DNA of 64,000 bases from Latrodectus hesperus (lineage: Eukaryota; Arthropoda; Arachnida; Araneae; Theridiidae). The notes beneath the pieces were generated by a model that saw only the letters and a program-made list of their open reading frames with translations, was not told the DNA's origin and did not search any database. The translations under genes and the position numbers were made by a program. The stretch is from contig CM075853.1 in the NCBI GenBank assembly GCA_037975125.1, positions 35,225,113 through 35,289,112 of the forward strand, given 5' to 3'. Within the stretch, counting starts at the first letter, position 1. Each line of letters begins with the position of its first letter. Positions 35,424-56,409 of the stretch are shown one piece after another.

Positions 35424-35482
<59 letters not shown>
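35424..35482. repeat. (AT)n microsatellite
   Basis: About 58 bp of pure AT dinucleotide. Confidence 0.96.
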
Positions 35483-35485
<3 letters not shown>

Positions 35486-37110
35486 TATACATATACTGTT
35501 GATAAAATTTACATCAAAGTATTGGTTGAAACAGTGATCTGTATTCATTTGAACGAAAGCTTAAATAAGGAAGACGAATATTTAAATTTAGATTTTTATT
35601 TTCATTCAGATGATTCCTAAATATTAAAGTAACATTTGATATCTAAATTTACAAAATTAGTTATTCATTTATTTTGAGTACGTGATTTTTAAATCTTCTA
35701 TTCTTAATAATTAAGAAAAATTAGCCAGGTATTTCTACCAAATGTTTTATCCCATTTCTATTTTTAATAAACATAAAATAGGTTTCAATTAAATAATAAA
35801 ATTTTCCTCTAATTTATTTAGCATTTTTCTGAATAATATTACTAATTTATTTCTTTTCATTTCCAGATAATACACCTTATATAAACATTATAAAAACATC
35901 ATTACTTTATAAAAACATTTATTAAGAAGATATACATAAATTTATAGCAAACAAAGAGAAAACATTGTAATCTATTTACAATGCAATGCAATTCCTTACA
36001 CATATTTAATTTGAAATGTTAGAATACTTTTTAAGTCAAGGTTAATAAGGGCTGCATAGTCTTTGATCCAAATAATTGTTTATCAGCGTTATATTTAAAT
36101 ATCAATATATGTTTTGAAGGATTCTAATTTAAAATGACCTCAAAGAATAGAAAGTTTGAAATAAAGCCTTTCAAATGGAAGTTACATTTTGAAAGAGCCT
36201 TTCAGGTGCGGAAAATGTTAGATAAAGAGTCTCAATGAGTTTGAGAAAATAACTGGTTTCAAATCAATGTTATATAGTAACAATTTATCTTTCATTCCAG
36301 AACGCTTCATTTAAAAAGATTCAAAGTATTTCCATTATATAAACTATTTTAATACTTTTATGCATTAAAATAAAATAAATAAATTTTAGTTATGTGATTA
36401 AGTAAACGTAAAAATATTTTTCCGCTTTTTTTCAAGTAAAAATAACATTTAAGTAAAATATTTAAATATAGGTTTTCTGATGATCTATTGTCAGTACTGA
36501 TTAATTTACCAAGCCAGGCCTTATTAGTTTATTATTTTAATGGCAAAATCTTTTAAAAAAGAACTATACAGCATCTTAAAAACTTTGAAAATCAATCAAT
36601 TAAATTTTTTTGAAATTAAAATAATTTTGCAGTCATCATTTCCTAGATGTTATTAATTATATTCAATAGAAATTAATGTGGGGTAAGAGTTAGAAATTTT
36701 TTTACCATTATATTTTTGAAATCAGCTGAATCACTGCTACTAAAGTTTGAAGTATTTTTTGAGAAATAAATTAAGGAATAAAAGTATTTCATAAATATAA
36801 CTTCATATAAAGTTATCTCATATAAAAATATCTCTGTACATTCTTTAACAAGCTTCCAACACTAAAATATGATGCATGGAATATTGAAATTGTAGGAAAA
36901 CTGTTGGTACCATTTATGCTTTGCGAAAATTTATTCTAGATATTGGATCTCATTAGAATTTTTGAAAGAAAAAATTGTTTTTTAATTTTAAACATTATTG
37001 CAATTGAAATTATGGTTAAGGAAATAGCCATTCGAAACCCACTGATACATAAAATCTTAAATAATGTATATTAGCATTTAACAAGGTATCACTTAAAACT
37101 AAACTAAATT
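35483..37110. other. AT-rich spacer, no gene seen
   Basis: No coding family or repeat recognised. Confidence 0.65.
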
Positions 37111-37400
37111 CAATGACTCAGCATCTCTTATGGTGGTTGGTTGGGTTTCCTGGCGCAAGGTCCAAAATTGGACATGCTGTGCCAACTCTTATGGTGGAAA
37201 CGCCTAAAGTGGACAAATCCATTTTTAACCAAGGATCCTGGGGTGCGAAGCGTATGTCTCAGTTAGTTGAGCAGTCTAATGAAAAGTTTAGACGATACCC
37301 TCATTTAATTCTTCTGTTTTCTCGTTTAATTCTCAAGTATACTAGGTACTGAATTTCACCGATTCATTGAAGGGATGAGGCTGAGTCGACCTGAAATTTC
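37111..37400 (+). repeat. Putative dispersed repeat with conserved hairpin
   Basis: The segment is less AT-rich than its surroundings. At 37151-37184 the sequence TGGCGCAAGGTCCAA, then AA, then TTGGACATGCTGTGCCA folds into a hairpin with one small bulge. GGTTGGTTGGGTTTCCTGGCGCAAGG is of a style I associate with a dispersed repeat in ticks and spiders, from memory and unverified. A 79-residue ORF (37113-37352) crosses it without a known domain. No second copy lies in this window. Confidence 0.4.
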
Positions 37401-39839
37401 AGTAGAGCTGAAATTTTCTTTTCAAAGCATAATTTAAAGAAACCAATTTGTTTTAATTATCGAATCATTGAATCGCATAAATTTTGTTACTATTGATCAA
37501 TGTTTGTGAAAGAGATTTCTTAAAACTGCAAATATAAGCAGAAACTATTCATACAGGGAGGGGATAATTCATGCAAAATAAATTATAAGATCTGAAGAAA
37601 ATAATTTTTAAGTTCAATTTTAAATATTGTTTTATTATAGTATTCAGAAATATTTTTTTAAATAAAATTTTGGTCTCTGTACAAAAAGTCACATGAATAT
37701 AGACTGAATTTATAGATTTTTTCTCTTTGGAAAGTGAATAGAACTATAAAATAATTTATTTCTCTTTCAAAGTTGAGCACCAACTAAAGATTATTGTGAT
37801 TTTTTAAACTAATTAGTGTATTATTTCAAATTCTTAGTGGGATGTCTAAAACTAACTAACTGACTGATAGTTGGAGGTTATTTAAAATTACAATTTAAAG
37901 AAAATACGGGCAAAGTAAATAATTTATGTATGTACAATCGTTTATGAATTTGAAGATAAATGTATGCCATATTATAATTATTAATTATAGTAATTTATGC
38001 TATGTAATTTTCCAAATAAATTGTAAATGTGTTTCAGGAATCATTTAAATTCAGAATATATTCATTCACAAAAATATTAGGTAATCAAGTATTCTAAAAG
38101 ATACAGCCGTAAATCTCATTCAACTTAGTGTTTCGTATAACATATATTTTGAAGATTTATTGAACATTTGTTGGTTATTAGCAAAACATTCCATGAAACG
38201 AGATAGGCAACTTATGTAACTCCATTCTTAAAATGTTCAATATAGCATACTTAAAATTGCTTATTTCATAAATCTCTGTAATAAATGTTTTCTGTTATTT
38301 TGTTTAGATTAAAATAAAATCTTTTGAAGATTTTAGATATTTATTTTCACTATCAAGAATTAAACGTATCACTCTGCAATTTCCTGCTGTCGCATGTTCA
38401 TGCTGAAGATCAAATTTTAATTTGCACTATAAATGCATTTTATTATACTAATTGAATTAATTTTAGTACCTACATACTTATAATGATGTCAGTACATTAT
38501 ATAACTATTTGTACATTATAATATCATAAAAATCATGTTACTGCAACATGATATCTTTATAGAGAAGATATTTTCCGATTTTGAAATACTTCTATTTTGA
38601 AACTTCTGTGAATTATGTCATGAAAATTTTTTAAGGAATAATTTAGCATACAGATTCGAAATTGTAAATATTTTCCTTCTATAGTAAAATGTTACTAATT
38701 CAATCAATATAATTTATTCTTCAAACATTTAATTGGTTGAAAGGGAAGTAAATTACTTTTAGATAAAAATATCTTCATTTAAAGAAACAAAAGTATCAAC
38801 CTTTGCAGCTAAAGGCATATATTTTTTGAGAGAAAGCAAATATTGATTTCATTTGTTTTCCTTGAAGGATCCCTCACCTAAAAGAAAAAGAAAATAAAAG
38901 TAAAACATATCGCAAATTTTTTCCAATGTGTCTCTTTTTCTTTTATATTGTAACTTTTTTGGTATTTCATCTTGTTTTCTGATCCCAAACTACTTCAATA
39001 TCGGGAGAAAAACAATAGTTTTGTTGTTTGATACAAGATTCTTTTGATAGATGAGGAGAGGAACAAAGAAATATCTGTCAATATACATGTATGTCTGTAT
39101 CTATGGAGCATGCATATTATGCTAAAAGTAAATAAATTGAAAATTTGTTGATCATATAAAAATTCAAATTACTCTTAAAAAGATTTACAAAATATTAAAA
39201 TTATTATGCATATATTTTTATAAAGAAGTACATTGAAAAAAATTTTTTTTCCTAATATAATTTAGTTATGTGAAACTATCTTCAAATGTAATATTGTAAC
39301 GGATACACTTTTCAGGAATATTTCTCTGTTGTTATCCCATTAGCATTATGAAATTTAGTTTTAACAAACAAAATTAAAGTTATTGATTTTAATTTCACAT
39401 TAATTATATAATTCAAATTAAAAGTTATAAAAACGTAATTTATTTTATTGAAAAGTTATTTTTAATTCGAAGTTTCACATAAGTGCGTAAAAGTATTTAT
39501 CATTATTTGTCTTGATCAAATGAATTGCATCAATGAAAGTTTTTGTAATGAGTACAGAAATCCGACTTTTATAAATTTAAAGTCTTATATGATTCGATAA
39601 ATTATTTACTATAGAAAAACAATATTCATGAAATAATTTTAACAATCGAGACATGTTTCATTTTAGGAAATCACTTCGTTATGATAAATTTAATCACTAA
39701 AAATAAAAAATCTGTATAATAAAAATAAAGAAGTCTTTATATAAGGACTTTTATGTTCAAACAAATATATATTTTCGATAAACAGTTTGCATATAGTTTA
39801 TTTTTTTATCAAAACTTCAAGTTAATTAGCAACACATTA
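37401..39839. other. AT-rich spacer, no gene seen
   Basis: No coding family or repeat recognised. Confidence 0.65.
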
Positions 39840-47204
<7,365 letters not shown>

Positions 47205-48349
47205 TTGGATTGAAATTAATTTGAATTGTCTTCAAAATATTTCTGACATCTTAAGTCCAGTGGCTTTTTCTTATACTCAATTTATTCATTTTATTCAATA
47301 TCAAATAATGCTTTTCTGTCATGTAAAAAGGATCTTATGATTTTTCATATGAGAATATTTTCATGTATTTGAATCTAGCTCAAATAACAAGCTTGAAATT
47401 GTAGATGATTTATAATTTTATATCATATGTTGTAATAATATTTTGCCAGTAATTACAGCAATTGTGTGGACACATTTGCTATTATCATATATTTTCTATA
47501 ATATTTTGCAGTGATATTTTCTGTATAATATTTTGTAAGGATTAAAATTTATAAAAAATGTTTAACGTTATAAATTTTATAGAACAAAAATTATAGTTGA
47601 ATTAATGCAATACATATGAAATGGAAGTTTTCTAATACATCTTCCTTAAACCATGTTCAAAATTTTATATTTGGCATTAAAAAGTCATTTTTCAAATTCA
47701 TAACAATTAATTATTTTAAATAAAAATAAATCTTAAAATAAAATTTTATATTTTTTGTGCATTGTTACTAAAGTAATGTATTCTTATTATAGTACATGCT
47801 ACTGAAATGTAAACATTGTTTGATAAAAAGAAGGAAATACTTTCAAGGATCTTCTCTATACTAAGATATTTCATATACTTTGAAGGAGAAAATGTCATTC
47901 TTGAAAAATCATATTTTTGAAAAATGAAAATTAATTTTAAATTTACAAAATAAATAATTGGCGATAATTTAAGGTTTATTATTTTTAAGAAATAAATCTT
48001 TATTATTCATTTTAGTTAAACATTGTATATAAAGAATGAATTTTAATCTCAGAAACATGTTAAATTCAACAATAAATTGTTGTGCTAAAAATATTCTACG
48101 TTTAAAAAAACATTCAAATAAATTTATTTAATTTTAAACTAAAACTTATTGGTGACTAGTTATAGATCAACACAAATCATGTTTTAAGTGTTTTAAGCGA
48201 AACAATTATTTTAAATATTGTGATATCACTTTTAAGATATCTATAATTAAGGTTTGATAACTCATAGAGCTTTAAAATCTTATTTTAAAAGTAAAGCTAT
48301 TCAAATTTCTATCAAAGTTTGAACTTCCTTAAAATAACTTTTAAAATGC
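47205..48349. other. AT-rich spacer, no gene seen
   Basis: Nothing recognised on either strand. Confidence 0.65.
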
Positions 48350-48632
48350 TAAAGTATGGAGCAGCTGTATCAACCCTCTCATTGCCATTAAGATCTACAT
48401 GACTTGGGATCCAGCAGAAAATAAAGTCATATCCCTAACCAGCAAGGGAATCTAATACTCGGAAAATTCGAGACACAACAGGATTGCAGTCAAAACTACT
48501 CTGTTCCGCAAAGCTTCCAACACACTCAAACTGTCAGTGTACACACAATAATTGAAAATATCACTTGTATTCATCTGCTGAAGCGCTTGATTAATCGCTA
48601 ATGCCTCACCAGAGAAGTCAGAGAAGTTCTTA
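48350..48632 (-). mobile_element. RNase H fragment of a non-LTR retrotransposon
   Basis: The minus strand reads, across frame changes, a block from FSGEALAINQALQQMNTSD through YTDSLSVLEALRN to CWIPSHVDLNGNERVDTAA. This is the order of the RNase H domain in LINE ORF2: the acidic E of the EALAI helix, the D of TDS (about 48530-48541), and the W-IPSHV...NE-AD block (WIPSHV at 48396-48413). One frame break lies mid-domain after LRNRVVL, and an in-frame stop occurs before YDFIFCW. No other part of the element is visible, so this is a short dead fragment, from a different subfamily than the relics at 3.5 and 20-21 kb. Confidence 0.8.
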
Positions 48633-51026
48633 TCTTATTAAAATCACTATATTCAGTTATATCTTATATTTTGTTATGCTTTTGATACTTGGCTATCTAT
48701 TTCGCATTATTAATAAAACCTGTATCAGTAAAGAATATTTATGAATAAAAATAAGTTACTTAAATCATTTTTTAAAAATACTTATATAAATAAAAATATA
48801 TGAAAATAAGCATATTTAAAGTAATTCAATATTACTATAAATAAAAAAATAATGCTGAATTCCATTGTGATAAAATTTGTCATTCATTAAGCTAAATATA
48901 TTTTGATTTATAGTTGCTTATAATTCTTCTTATGACTGACTTCAGAACAGACAAAACTGATTTTTATGAGACTGTATAGATAACTTTGCTTCCTAAATAC
49001 ACATCTGTTAAAAAATTAAGCACACAAAGATTAAATTATTTTTAAAAAATTATATATTCAAATAAGCGATTATGTGATCAATACCTTTAGTAATATATAG
49101 ACAATTGGAAACTAATTATTTCCTGCAATATAATTTCACTACTTGAAGAATTTTGTCAGCAAATTTCATTGAAATTCACTTTATAAATCCAATTGAATCT
49201 CAATAATTATGTTCCAGAATTTTTTAATTTTAAAACTTCTGCAAAACAAAATTTACCTTAACAATAACAATTGCTTATTTTTTTCTGCATTTCTCAAAAT
49301 TATCTCGTTATTGTTTTATAATTTAAGATTTAAAATATCCAGCTACCACTGTAGAAGCAAAGATGAAAACTTTAAAAAGAAGGAATGCTAAAGTAAATTA
49401 CAACTAGTGACTAAAAGGATTATTTGCCAATTAACCAAATTCACATGGGATATCATTGTTGAAAATTCTGCGTTTAGCGTGTCAAATTATGATATAAAGA
49501 AAGATTACTTAACCGGTATTAAATAATTACTAAAGCAAATAGAGCTTGATCTGGAAATTTGTATCTATAAAAGCAGTTTTAATGCCATGGAAAACATCTC
49601 TTTACACTTTAATTTTACATTATATGCAGTAAAGGAAACCCGATATTCCAATCTTACACTCTTAACATTGGAAAATCTACTACTATGGTCACTTAATAAC
49701 TTCCAAAAAACATTGACGTTAAATATAAGTCAAACAAGCATTTAATATCTTTCGCAGCACAACTTAGAAATTAACAGTTCTATTTAACAAGCTAATAGGG
49801 GAAAAGGAAAAGCAGTCGGAAATGATGTTGTGGAGCAAGATATATTTAATTCTGAGTGACTCCTTATAAAAATACTTTAACGGTTAAGCGAATTAATAGT
49901 TAACTTAACATAAAGTATTCTATTATGTATTGTATATGTTTCTCTGAAGGTTGACTGTCATTGTTCGTTTGGATAGTTTTAGATTAAATATTAAACACAA
50001 TCATTCTAAAAATACGATCATTATTTTTGATTTATGTATTTTACAAAAAAATTTAAATGCTTTTTTTATTTAGTTGCCTTTCTTGAAATTTGATTAATGG
50101 AGCATTTATCATCTGATAGTTAAGGCCTCATTTCACAAATGATTTATACTAGTTAGAAGATCATTAGTAAGTTTTATTTTTTAATTCAAACCAGAATCTA
50201 ATGAATATTTATATAAAAAAAATTTTGTGCAGTAAAAAGTTTCTTGAAATTAAATATGAACAAGGAAATGAACAACTGTAATTATGTCACTAATCAAGAT
50301 ACTCTTAACAATTGAATAATCATTTCACGCTAAATTTCTTTTATGATCTATATCCTTGTATGATTTCTACAATTTTAATTGTTTTAATTTTGAAATAAAA
50401 TATAGTATGTTAATTGTATGACAATGTGTATAAGCTAGGGAGAGTTCAAGGTAATAATGGAAGAATATGTTTCAAAAATATGAATGAGAATATGGTGAAA
50501 CATTTTCAAATTATTAAAACTTTTTGAGTTAAATATCTGAAAGAAATAAGAAACGAATTAATATTATTTTTCTTTATACATATTAATGTATGTATAAAGT
50601 TTCGTGACCACACAATTTACTTAAACTGATTCTCTGGTGATATTGTATAAAATTGTGATTCAAATGAAAACGTTACCAAATTTTGCAAATAGCTATACAT
50701 TTTTGACTAATGAAAAAATGATGACTTGCGTTTTCTTTTTTCTTACTTACAATCAAAGTAGTAAAATGTTATTTTTGAACCAACAAAATATTTATTTCGA
50801 GTCTGTAACTCTCTTATTTGAACGTAAACTCGCACTCGCTAATTAATTATAATTGTTTAAACAAGACATTATAATTATAGTTGTGTCATAAAAGTAAACA
50901 TGCAGTAAAGAAGTAATTAATTTTCACATTAGATTAATTTCAATTTTCTTAAATATTAATTTACATATAAATACATTTTGAATGAGGAGAGTGAAAATAG
51001 TTTGTTAGCGGAAATAAAAGCACACA

Positions 51027-51104
51027 CTCTTCTTACAATGTACCTGCATTAACGTATCTTCTTATTATTAAAGATATGAATGCGTCTTCGTCATTGTAAG
51101 AAGA
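51027..51104. repeat. Imperfect long hairpin
   Basis: Outer arms TCTTCTTACAATG (51028-51040) and CATTGTAAGAAGA (51092-51104) are perfect inverses. The inner sequence pairs partially (TGCATTAACGTATCTT with AAGATATGAATGC), giving a stem-loop of about 77 bp. Confidence 0.7.
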
Positions 51105-52092
51105 ATGGAACACTTTTAAATGATTTTGTTTTTGAATTGATTTGTAAACAAGTGATACAGATGTAAAATTAGGATTTATAGGGAAAAATCTTCATTAGTT
51201 GACTCATTTAAGTTCAATTTTATAACTACATAATACTCAATTATAAGTTCAAAAATTAGCATATGCAGAATTAAAATGAATAAAGTTCTATATATATTTC
51301 ATAATAACAAATTTTAGCCTAATATTTATCAATCTATATCTTTTGTTTATCATTAGTTTAAAAATTCTTATTGTTTAGTTTCTTAAAAGATATCGTTATA
51401 ATTGTATTTTTTTATTGAAATAATCTCATAATATCCTTGAACCTAACATGATATCACAGCTTTGATTTATGCATATAAATATCCTTAGTTACGATTACAA
51501 TTATGTATTCACTAGTACTTTATAGAAACCTTCCTAGATGAAAAGTAATGAACATAAGATGAAAGTTAAAATTATCGCTGTATTCAATGACGTTAAAATA
51601 AGGCTGGATTTTGATTTAGATCAATTTTTGGATCAACAGTTTGGTCAACATTTGAATAGTTTGAATAGATAATATAACAAGAACAAATTTCAGGAAATTT
51701 CTAAGAAAACAACGAATAACTGAACGATTTTCCAGTGCATTTTATCAGATGAATTTTTTTTTGTCAAACAATAGGATAAAATCTATACGCTGATTAACTA
51801 CTGTCAGGAAATAGAGAATATTATGAAAAATCTTCAACTATTTCAATACATCTGGTTGCTTTTAGGTAAGAATAAGACTGAGAAAAATATTGTCTGAATA
51901 CAATAATAATGTCAGCAACAATGATAAAATAATGAAGGAATTATAAGAATAATTTACTTAATTTGGTTATTATTACCTAGTAGAAATAAGCCAATAATAT
52001 CAATAAAATAAATTTATTATTATAAATTCAATTCCTAATTATGTATGTTACAAGTATCTAGGTAACGTAAGAAATATATAGGTATTGATAAA

Positions 52093-52154
52093 TTGATTAT
52101 GGCTCATTAAAGTGTTTATGGCTCATTGATTGATTATGGCTCATTAAAGTGTTT
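52093..52154. repeat. 37-bp-period tandem duplication
   Basis: TTGATTATGGCTCATTAAAG with its following GTGTTT is present at 52093-52117 and 52130-52154. A partial TATGGCTCATTGA lies between. Confidence 0.85.
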
Positions 52155-53927
52155 GTTTTAAAATATCTTTACAGATAATGACATCAGGATTAATGAAATA
52201 GTTTGACTTGAAAAAAAGTGTTTTCACTGGTTGAAAAATTATATTTTTCGTAAATTTCAAATCATTAAAAAGATTTTTCTATATTCAATTCTTACACAGA
52301 ATGATGCGACAAGCAGAATTTTTTTATCTGGGTTAATCGTTCAACTTCAATCCAATTAATTTGCAGGTTGTCGATACTTGAGCAAAATTTATTAAATAAA
52401 TAGTATATTTTACAAAGGTTTTCTAAGAATTTCTTTATGTAAGTGCTTTTGTTTACATAAAAAGACATCATTTACCTAAAACGCTTATAGCTTTAAGTGA
52501 AAATTGATTATTACTTATATTAACAAATCTTTAAATAAATTTAATGCTCTAGGGATTAAAATGTTCTTAAAATTATGTTACATTTGGGAAATATTCAATA
52601 ATTATTTAATTCTTCTTAGAATTTTTTGATTTTACTTAAATATTATGATAAATACTTCAATGCTTTCTGGAGGCAGAATTACTATGCACATACAGAAGAA
52701 TATGTTTTTTGATTATTTTTATTTATTCACATGAGTATGATTTTTATCAAAAGATTTACTGTACAGATTAAATTTATCGTATAAAAATTTTCATTCTTGT
52801 TTTTTATTAAATTTCCATTCTTATTTACCTCATTTGTAAATATCAGTAATTGCTGTTTTTATAGTAATCATAATTTATTTAAAACTAGGAATAATGATTT
52901 TAAACAAATATATATATTCTAGAGAAAGTAGAAGTTTAATTTGAAATATTTGTTATTAATATTTATAAATAAATTATATATTTAAAATGCTTGATTTTGA
53001 TGAAAATAGAAATAACAAGAAAATATTTATGTTTTGTTTTAGTTTGCCCTATGAGGTATTTTATACGGAGTTTGAATGCCATGCAAAGTTAGTGGTAGTA
53101 AAACTATAATGTGATGTACATAAAATAAAATTGTCACGAAATAAATGCTTCTTTCTAGAAACTTAAAAAGGTACGCATAGAGAAAAATTATAAAACTTAA
53201 CGAAACTTTAAGATAAAATTTTTGTATAATATATTTCCAACAGTAACACTGCGAAATAAGATTTTTAGAAAAGTTGCCATTCAATTCAAGTGGCAATATA
53301 AAGTTAAAACAAATTTGAAACAGAGGTACGTGTATTATGGCATACAAGTCACTCTGTAGTTTATAATTTTGTTCTTAAATTTAAAACACTGATTTAATAT
53401 TTTAATAATGTGATCTTAATTAATTAGTAACTGAGAGTATTGCCGATGTCAGATATTTGTATCCAAGGAAATATAAAACAGCCTGGCTAACTCAATTCAT
53501 ATTCTACTTTGCTGATGAAATTACAAAATTCCAATATTAATTTTAAAGAAAATGTTTTCTTTAATCACGTTGACCAACTATTGGCTAATTGGTTTTGTCA
53601 TATGTAATGTTTATTGTGAAAGGTAATTCTTATGGAAATGAATTACAGAAAAATTATTTGCGACATAGAACACGATATATCTTTTTTGTTGCCAAATTTC
53701 GTTTCTGATATGCTTAATGAGCCGTCAAATTTAATTCTAAAGGTATAATAAAATTTTATTTTATTTCCCGTCAATGATAAATAAGTCATTTCCTGAAAAT
53801 ATTGTTAAAAGTACATTAACCTTATTTTAATTTACATATAGGTTGATTGTACAAATATCCATATATTTAAACATGGAAATGTAAAACATTTAATAAAACT
53901 AAATATTTTTATGTGGATTTGTTACTG

Positions 53928-53930
<3 letters not shown>

Positions 53931-54016
<86 letters not shown>
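53931..54016. repeat. (TA)n microsatellite
   Basis: About 86 bp of pure TA dinucleotide. Confidence 0.97.
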
Positions 54017-54017
<1 letters not shown>

Positions 54018-55860
54018 CCATCAAAACATGTCTATAAATCTATTTTAAAATATAAAATTGTATATTTGCTTTATAAAAAGTTATTTTTCATGAACTAAAT
54101 TTTTTTGTAGTTACTTAGAATTGACTTCATTAAAAATTACCTTTTTGCAATACGTAAACATAGAGTAAATCTCTAACTTTCTCATAAAAAATCTCTTCAA
54201 ATATATTTGAAATATTTATGAAAGGCATAGAAAGAATCCCTTCCTACCTTCTTGTAGTTTAATGCTCCACAGTGGAGAATCTAGTGGTAGAAACGTTTAA
54301 TAGCTGTTTTTTCCTGGATAACATTTTAAAAATAATAGTCCATGATAATTCAAGTGAAAATAAATCCAGGAAACATTCAAATACCTTTCACATCAATATA
54401 ATTTAGATTAATGAGTTACTTAAACTGTATTTTCAAGATAGTTAGCCAATACTAAACTGAGAAATTTATTTTTGCATTTTTAAGAGTTATTAAATTTAAA
54501 ACCATCATAATCCTCTGATGACTGATCAAACAGGCGACAGAGTGTTAAGCAATCTTGCATTTAATTTAAAATTTTGTTAGTCATAGTCTCACCTCTGATT
54601 TGGTTATTTGTGATTGTTCAGAATTCCGTTTAAGATGTAGTCTTAATTGAATTAGATATAGTGTGTGAAATATGACTGTCGAGCCAAAAATAAAAGGAAA
54701 ATAAAAATAAAACTGATTTTATCTGTTTTTATATTTTGCTTTAGAATATACTGTTCTTTGAAACTTATTTGTATTAAACATTTTTATTAATGTTTTTATG
54801 AGTGGTTTCAATATCTTAAAGTCCGTCTAATAAATGAATTAAATGCAGACTATGAAATAATGCAGACTTTCAAAATTATTTATCACGGTAATACTCATTA
54901 AGTTTGTAATTTGCGATTATATTACTGGAAATACAACTGAATAATGAAAGAAGATTTAATCCATAATCTGTGTGAATACTTTTCTCAGAATCTATTGTTA
55001 TTTGCGGGATTAATTACACAAGAGCAAGAAACATTTCTCGTTCCAGCATAATTCTTCATACTGCAACAGAATAAATTGAAAACATGTAATTTTTTTCTAT
55101 TATGAAACTTATGTTATCAGTTTAATGAAATCGTAAAACTTGTTAACCAATTATTGTTAAAATAAAATTAAATGCTCATAATTTAAGTCTTCAATTTTTG
55201 TCAAATTGATATCATGGAAATATATTCATGTTTACCATGTAAGCTGTATTACGGGCAACATTTTATCAGATAGTGTTCCGTGATCATTTGTTGCAAGGAA
55301 AAAAAGCAGGAAAACTCCCAAGCACTTATCCTGAAGGATGTTCATGCAGAAGGCTAGAGCCCAACATCCATCTCCAGTTATCCAGCATTGGTTGGGATCA
55401 CACCTAGAGCCTTTTGCTGTTAATAAAATATATAAACAAAAACATCTTAAAGTAACTTAATAATTAATTCTAGTGATAGATCATTTATAGTTAAAATAAT
55501 AGTTTGCTTATAGAAGAACCAAAGAAGCAATTTTAATTTTGTAGAATAATTAATTAAAAACTATTACAAAATATTCTCTTAAAGAATTTTAATTCTTTGA
55601 ATATCATTAAAAGTTATCATTTATTTCCTTGATTACTTCTAATCAATTAATATTCTTATGTTAAAAGTACTATTGAATAAAATTTTTATCATTATTCTTA
55701 TATTTTAAAATAACTTTAATAAATAATTTAATAAGGATGTAACAATAAAAAATGTATTGCAATTTTTAATAAATATTTCTTGAAGTTTTTAAAAAATATA
55801 AAATTCTTAAACAGGAGAAAAAATTAGTGATTTGTGATCTCTTCCCCAAATTTAGCAAAT
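54017..55860. other. AT-rich spacer with a complex island at 55255-55430
   Basis: The island is less AT-rich and may be a decayed repeat. No family recognised and no gene seen. Confidence 0.5.
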
Positions 55861-55864
55861 GTAT

Positions 55865-55927
<63 letters not shown>
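55861..55927. repeat. (AT)n microsatellite
   Basis: A GTATATACATACATA lead-in, then pure (TA)n to 55926. Confidence 0.96.

Positions 55928-56409
<482 letters not shown>

Larger units (their letters stand above)
48633..53930. other. AT-rich spacer, no gene seen
   Basis: About 5.3 kb with only chance-type ORFs (49209-49391, 50637-50846, and 53039-53347 on the minus strand). The last is 102 codons but hydrophobic and low in complexity, with no family features. Confidence 0.6.

Noticed and set aside
53039..53347. 102-codon minus ORF, the longest outside repeats and transposons apart from the (AC)n tract
   Set aside because: It is Ile/Phe/Leu-rich with no motif, weak start context and no neighbouring exon signals. 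An ORF of this length is expected occasionally in several tens of kb of AT-rich DNA.
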